From JBQTIU01 sp052387815 (GTDB taxonomy: Bacteria > Pseudomonadota > Alphaproteobacteria > CACIAM-22H2), in assembly GCA_052387815.1 (NCBI GenBank), contig JBQTIU010000074.1, positions 20,557-84,556 on the forward strand: 64,000 nucleotides of DNA, read 5' to 3'. Shown here in pieces: positions 61,169-64,000 of the stretch (its first letter is position 1; every line of letters begins with the position of its first letter). Both the position numbers and the translations under genes were made by a program. The notes under the pieces are model-generated. The model was not told where the DNA came from, searched no databases, and was given only the letters and a program-made list of their open reading frames with translations.

Positions 61169-62217
61169 GCGTGGCGCCGGCCGCGCCAGTCCTCGACCAC
61201 GCCCCGGCCATCGCGCCCGTCGAGGGTGAGGTAGCAGGGGCCGACCGGCACCTTGCCGGCGCCGCCGGGGATGTCGAGCACATAGCAGGGCTGGCACAGC
61301 CCCGAGACCCAGCCGCGCAGGCGGCGCATCAAGTCCTGGCCGTGGGCAAGCGTGGTCCGGAACCCGGCGGTCCCTTGCGCCAAGTCGCCGTGGTGCAGGT
61401 AATAGGGCTTGATGCGGGCCCGCACCAGGGCGCGCATCAGCGCCTCGAGGGTGGCCGGATCGTCGTTGACGCCGGCGAGGAGCACGCTCTGCCCGAGCAT
61501 CGGGATGCCGGCATCGATGATCCGGCGGCAGGCGGTAAGGGCTGCCGGCGTGAGCTCGCGCGGATGGTTGCAGTGGAGGGCGACATAGACCGCCTTGTCG
61601 GCCTTGAGCGCCGCGACGAGGGCAGGGCTCACCCGTCCGGGATCGGCCACCGGCACGCGCGTGTGGACGCGGATCACGCCGAGATGCGGGATGGCGTCGA
61701 GCGCCTGGACGATGCCGGAAAGCCGGCGCGGCGACAGCATCAGCGGGTCGCCGCCGGTAAGGATCGCTTCCCAGATCCCGGGCCGGGCGCGGATGTAATC
61801 GAGCGCCGCCGCGAGCTCGGACGCCGACAGCGCGCCGGCGCGCCCGACCACCTCGCGCCGAAAGCAGAATCGGCAATAGACCGCGCAGGCGTGGGTGGGC
61901 TTCAGGAGCACCCGGTCGGGATAGCGGTGGGTGATGCCCTTCAACGGCGCGAAGCGATCGTCGCCGATCGGATCGGCGCGCTCGCCGGGCGCGGTGTCGA
62001 GCTCGGCCGGGTCGGGAACGTATTGTCGCGCGATGGGATCGCCCGGGTCGGCGGGATCGATGAGGTCGAGCACGGCGGGCGTGAGGGCCACGGCATAGCG
62101 GCGCGCCACGCGATCGATGGCGGGGGCGCGCGCCGGCGGGATGACTCCGCCCGCGACCAAGGCGGCGCCGGTGCGCGCCGTTCCTCGCTTGGCGGGCGGG
62201 CCGAGCGGACCATCCAT
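61117..62217 (-). CDS. epmB: EF-P beta-lysylation protein EpmB (lysine 2,3-aminomutase family)
   Basis: Radical SAM enzyme that makes (R)-beta-lysine for EF-P. The 366-residue product has the iron-sulfur motif CAVYCRFCFR, and the PLP lysine in IPGGAGKVPVGP. The ATG at 62217 starts 2 bp after the epmA stop, so the two are an operon. EF-P itself is not in the window. The C terminus overlaps the convergent creatininase gene. Confidence 0.92.
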   Translation of the reverse strand: MDGPLGPPAKRGTARTGAALVAGGVIPPARAPAIDRVARRYAVALTPAVLDLIDPADPGDPIARQYVPDPAELDTAPGERADPIGDDRFAPLKGITHRYPDRVLLKPTHACAVYCRFCFRREVVGRAGALSASELAAALDYIRARPGIWEAILTGGDPLMLSPRRLSGIVQALDAIPHLGVIRVHTRVPVADPGRVSPALVAALKADKAVYVALHCNHPRELTPAALTACRRIIDAGIPMLGQSVLLAGVNDDPATLEALMRALVRARIKPYYLHHGDLAQGTAGFRTTLAHGQDLMRRLRGWVSGLCQPCYVLDIPGGAGKVPVGPCYLTLDGRDGRGVVEDWRGRRHAYPPAGADRSRAAIKAR

Positions 62218-62219
62218 GC

Positions 62220-63710
62220 TCAGTCTCCTTCGGGCGCCGCGACCGGCGCCCATAACACGTCCTCGATCGTAGCGGCGCCGGTCGCCAGCATGACCAGGCG
62301 GTCGAAGCCGAGCGCGATGCCGGCGCTCGCGGGAAGCCCGTGCGCGAGCGCCGCGAGAAAATCCTCGTCCACCGGCCAGCGCTCGCCATAGAGCCGCTCT
62401 TTCAAGTCCATGTCCTTGGCGAAGCGCCGCCGCTGCTCGTCGGGCTCGGTGAGCTCGCCGAACCCATTGGCGAGCTCGAGCCCGCAGACATAAACCTCGA
62501 AGCGTTCGGCGAGCCTGGGGTCGGCGGGCTTGGCCCGGGCCAGCGCCGCCAGCGCGATCGGATAGTCATAGAGGATGGTCGGCCGTCCCAGCCCGAGCCG
62601 GGGTTCGATGCGGTCGAGGAAGATGCGGAAGAACAGGTCGTCCCAGCGGTCGCCGTCATGGGCGCCGATGCCGAGCGGGGCCGCCGCCGCGGCGAGGCGG
62701 GCGAGCGAAGGCGAAAGCGGGTCGCTCGCGCTCGCCATGAGATCGATCCCGGCCCAGCGCTGGAAGGCCTCGGCCACGCGCAAGCGCTCGAACGGCCGCA
62801 GCGGCCGGGCGCGCCGTCCGGCCCAGGCGAATTCCTCGACCCCCGCCGCCGCGGCCACGGCGCCCAACAGCGCCTCGCAGTCGTCCATGAGCTCGGTGTA
62901 GGCGGCCCCGGCGCGATACCATTCGAGCATGGTGAATTCGGGATGGTGGGTGGCGGAACGCTCGGCGTTGCGGAACACCCGCGCCAACTGGAAGATGCGG
63001 TCGAGCCCCGCGACCAGGAGCTTCTTCATCGCCAATTCCGGCGAGGTGTGGAGGTAGACCAGCCGGCCGGCGTCGCGGCGGGCGCCGGGATCGCGCAACT
63101 CGGTCGCGAAGGCGGCGAGATGCGGCTCCATCCCGGGCGAGACCTGGAGCGCCGGCGTCTCGACCTCGGTGAAGCCGTGCCCTTGGAACCAGGCGCGGGT
63201 CGCCGCGGCGATCCTGGCTCGCGCCATCAGGTTGGCGCGGCGGCGCGCGAATCGGTCGGGCCGCCACCACGGCCGGGCGGCCGAGGCGGCCGCTTGCAGC
63301 GGGCGAGCTTGCGCCAGCCACGCCCGGGCCGCTTGCTGGGGATCGGCGGCCGCGCGCAGGTCGAGCGCCGGAACTTCGGACAGGATCAATTCCGCGCCGG
63401 CCTGGCGCGCGATGTCGGCGAGCTTGGCCGCCACTTCGCTCGCCCCGGTGAAGCGGACGGCCTTGAGCCCGGCCCGCAAGGCGCCCAGCACATGGCCCGG
63501 CGCATCGTCGCAGTCGAGCACGGCGCGCACTTCCACCCCGGGGAATTCGGCGGCGGCGATCGCCACCAGCTCGCCGAAATACGCCGCCCCGGCGTAAGCC
63601 GCGGCGCCGGGGGCGCTCAACAGCGTCACCGGCCGGTCGAGCTCCGCCGCCGCGGCGAGCGCCGCGCGGGCGTGGGCGAGGGTATGAACCAGAATCGCGG
63701 GTCCGGGCAT
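62220..63710 (-). CDS. epmA: EF-P--lysine ligase EpmA with an N-terminal extra domain
   Basis: Attaches beta-lysine to a lysine of elongation factor P. The catalytic part (about 160-496) is a class II synthetase core without an anticodon domain: ARARIAAATRAWF, EVETPALQVSPGMEPHL, motif 2 RNAERSATHHPEFTMLEWYR and motif 3 GIALGFDRLVML. EpmA is normally 325-350 residues; here 140-odd residues precede it (ILVHTLAHARAALAAAAELD, TLLSAPGAAAYAG, DCDDAPGHVLGALRAG), in frame and without a stop. Similar short proteins may exist separately in relatives, but I cannot verify this. The ATG at 63710 is the best start; an open frame continues to 63830. Confidence 0.9.
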   Translation of the reverse strand: MPGPAILVHTLAHARAALAAAAELDRPVTLLSAPGAAAYAGAAYFGELVAIAAAEFPGVEVRAVLDCDDAPGHVLGALRAGLKAVRFTGASEVAAKLADIARQAGAELILSEVPALDLRAAADPQQAARAWLAQARPLQAAASAARPWWRPDRFARRRANLMARARIAAATRAWFQGHGFTEVETPALQVSPGMEPHLAAFATELRDPGARRDAGRLVYLHTSPELAMKKLLVAGLDRIFQLARVFRNAERSATHHPEFTMLEWYRAGAAYTELMDDCEALLGAVAAAAGVEEFAWAGRRARPLRPFERLRVAEAFQRWAGIDLMASASDPLSPSLARLAAAAAPLGIGAHDGDRWDDLFFRIFLDRIEPRLGLGRPTILYDYPIALAALARAKPADPRLAERFEVYVCGLELANGFGELTEPDEQRRRFAKDMDLKERLYGERWPVDEDFLAALAHGLPASAGIALGFDRLVMLATGAATIEDVLWAPVAAPEGD

Positions 63711-63816
63711 GGCCGCCGACCCTATAGCGCCGGAACCGTCCGGCTCGCAATCCCGCTCCCCGGAGGTATATGTTGATGGGGTCAGGGATTGGCTCAGGGT
63801 CAGCGGCCGGTCGACC

Positions 63817-64000
63817 ATGCGCGCACGCACGGTTCTTTATGCCTTCGCCATGCTGGCCGCGGCGGCCGGCGTCGGCGGATATCTGTTCAACGAGGCGCAG
63901 CCCCAGGTCGCGGTCGCCCGCGTCGCACGCGGGCCGGCCGTGGCCGGCGTCTATGCGACCGGGACGGTCGAACCGGTCGCCTGGGCCAAGGTCGGCCCGA
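63817..64000 (+). CDS. Efflux RND/ABC periplasmic adaptor subunit (5' part only)
   Basis: First 61 residues of a HlyD/AcrA-type membrane fusion protein, cut by the window end. An N-terminal membrane anchor (about 5-24) is followed by VARVARGPAVAGVYATGTVEPVAWAKVG, the usual adaptor start. Divergent from epmA with 106 bp between. Confidence 0.8.
   Translation, partial: MRARTVLYAFAMLAAAAGVGGYLFNEAQPQVAVARVARGPAVAGVYATGTVEPVAWAKVGP

Overview
The window is high-GC, gene-dense chromosomal DNA from an alphaproteobacterium, most likely of the Rhodospirillales or a neighbouring lineage. The call rests on gene order (secA, ppiC, argJ, mutT, comF, grxC; lysC with ptsP; hisS, hemA, prfA, prmC), ubiG, an NDUFAF5-type methyltransferase, DUF1178, and the abundance of TRAP and TctABC transporters. 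No rRNA or tRNA gene and no CRISPR array was seen.

Layout. 1-7.4 kb: a catabolic block for a small cyclic amide or ureide, with an M20 amidohydrolase and an amidase divergent from each other and a minus-strand operon of ring-opening amidohydrolase, ornithine-cyclodeaminase-like protein, fused TAXI-TRAP permease and TAXI binding protein. 7.5-10.4 kb: a 131-bp MITE-like element, pyrD and a degenerate EAL (TipF-like) protein. 10.4-15.8 kb: a polyamine-type ABC transporter operon inserted between the EAL gene and a HAD phosphatase gene; the junction is duplicated, leaving a 5' HAD fragment on the left. 16-23.3 kb: a START/DUF5939 adenylate cyclase, a class II aldolase, a frameshifted ornithine-cyclodeaminase homologue and a tctC-tctA-tctB operon. 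23.4-29 kb: methylmalonyl-CoA mutase and a 1,109-residue membrane-anchored protein built largely of a 25-residue repeat. 29-37 kb: housekeeping genes secA, ppiC, argJ, mutT, a methyltransferase, comF, grxC and a cupin. 37.2-41.2 kb: an accessory patch with a RES/Xre toxin-antitoxin pair of lower GC, two methyltransferases (one UbiG), DUF1178 and a 5'-truncated parE. 41.3-51.8 kb: lysC, a nitronate-monooxygenase-like gene, ptsP, a RodZ-like gene, hisS, hemA (glutamyl-tRNA reductase), prfA and prmC. 52-58.5 kb: a second amide/ureide block with alpha/beta hydrolase, PuuE-type deacetylase, DctPQM TRAP transporter and amidase. 58.6-64 kb: a Phd/VapC pair, thiE, a creatininase-family gene, epmB, an epmA with an unusual N-terminal extension, and the start of an efflux adaptor gene.

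The two catabolic blocks share a logic: a TRAP importer feeds a nitrogenous compound to ring-opening or C-N-cleaving hydrolases. A modular family of hairpin repeats, bounded by GTAGGGGC and GCCCCTAC, occurs at seven intergenic sites and accompanies several disrupted spots. The least explained items are the 25-residue-repeat protein, the EpmA fusion, the duplicated HAD junction around the ABC operon, the clustered indels in the second ornithine-cyclodeaminase gene, and a VapC that has lost one catalytic acid.
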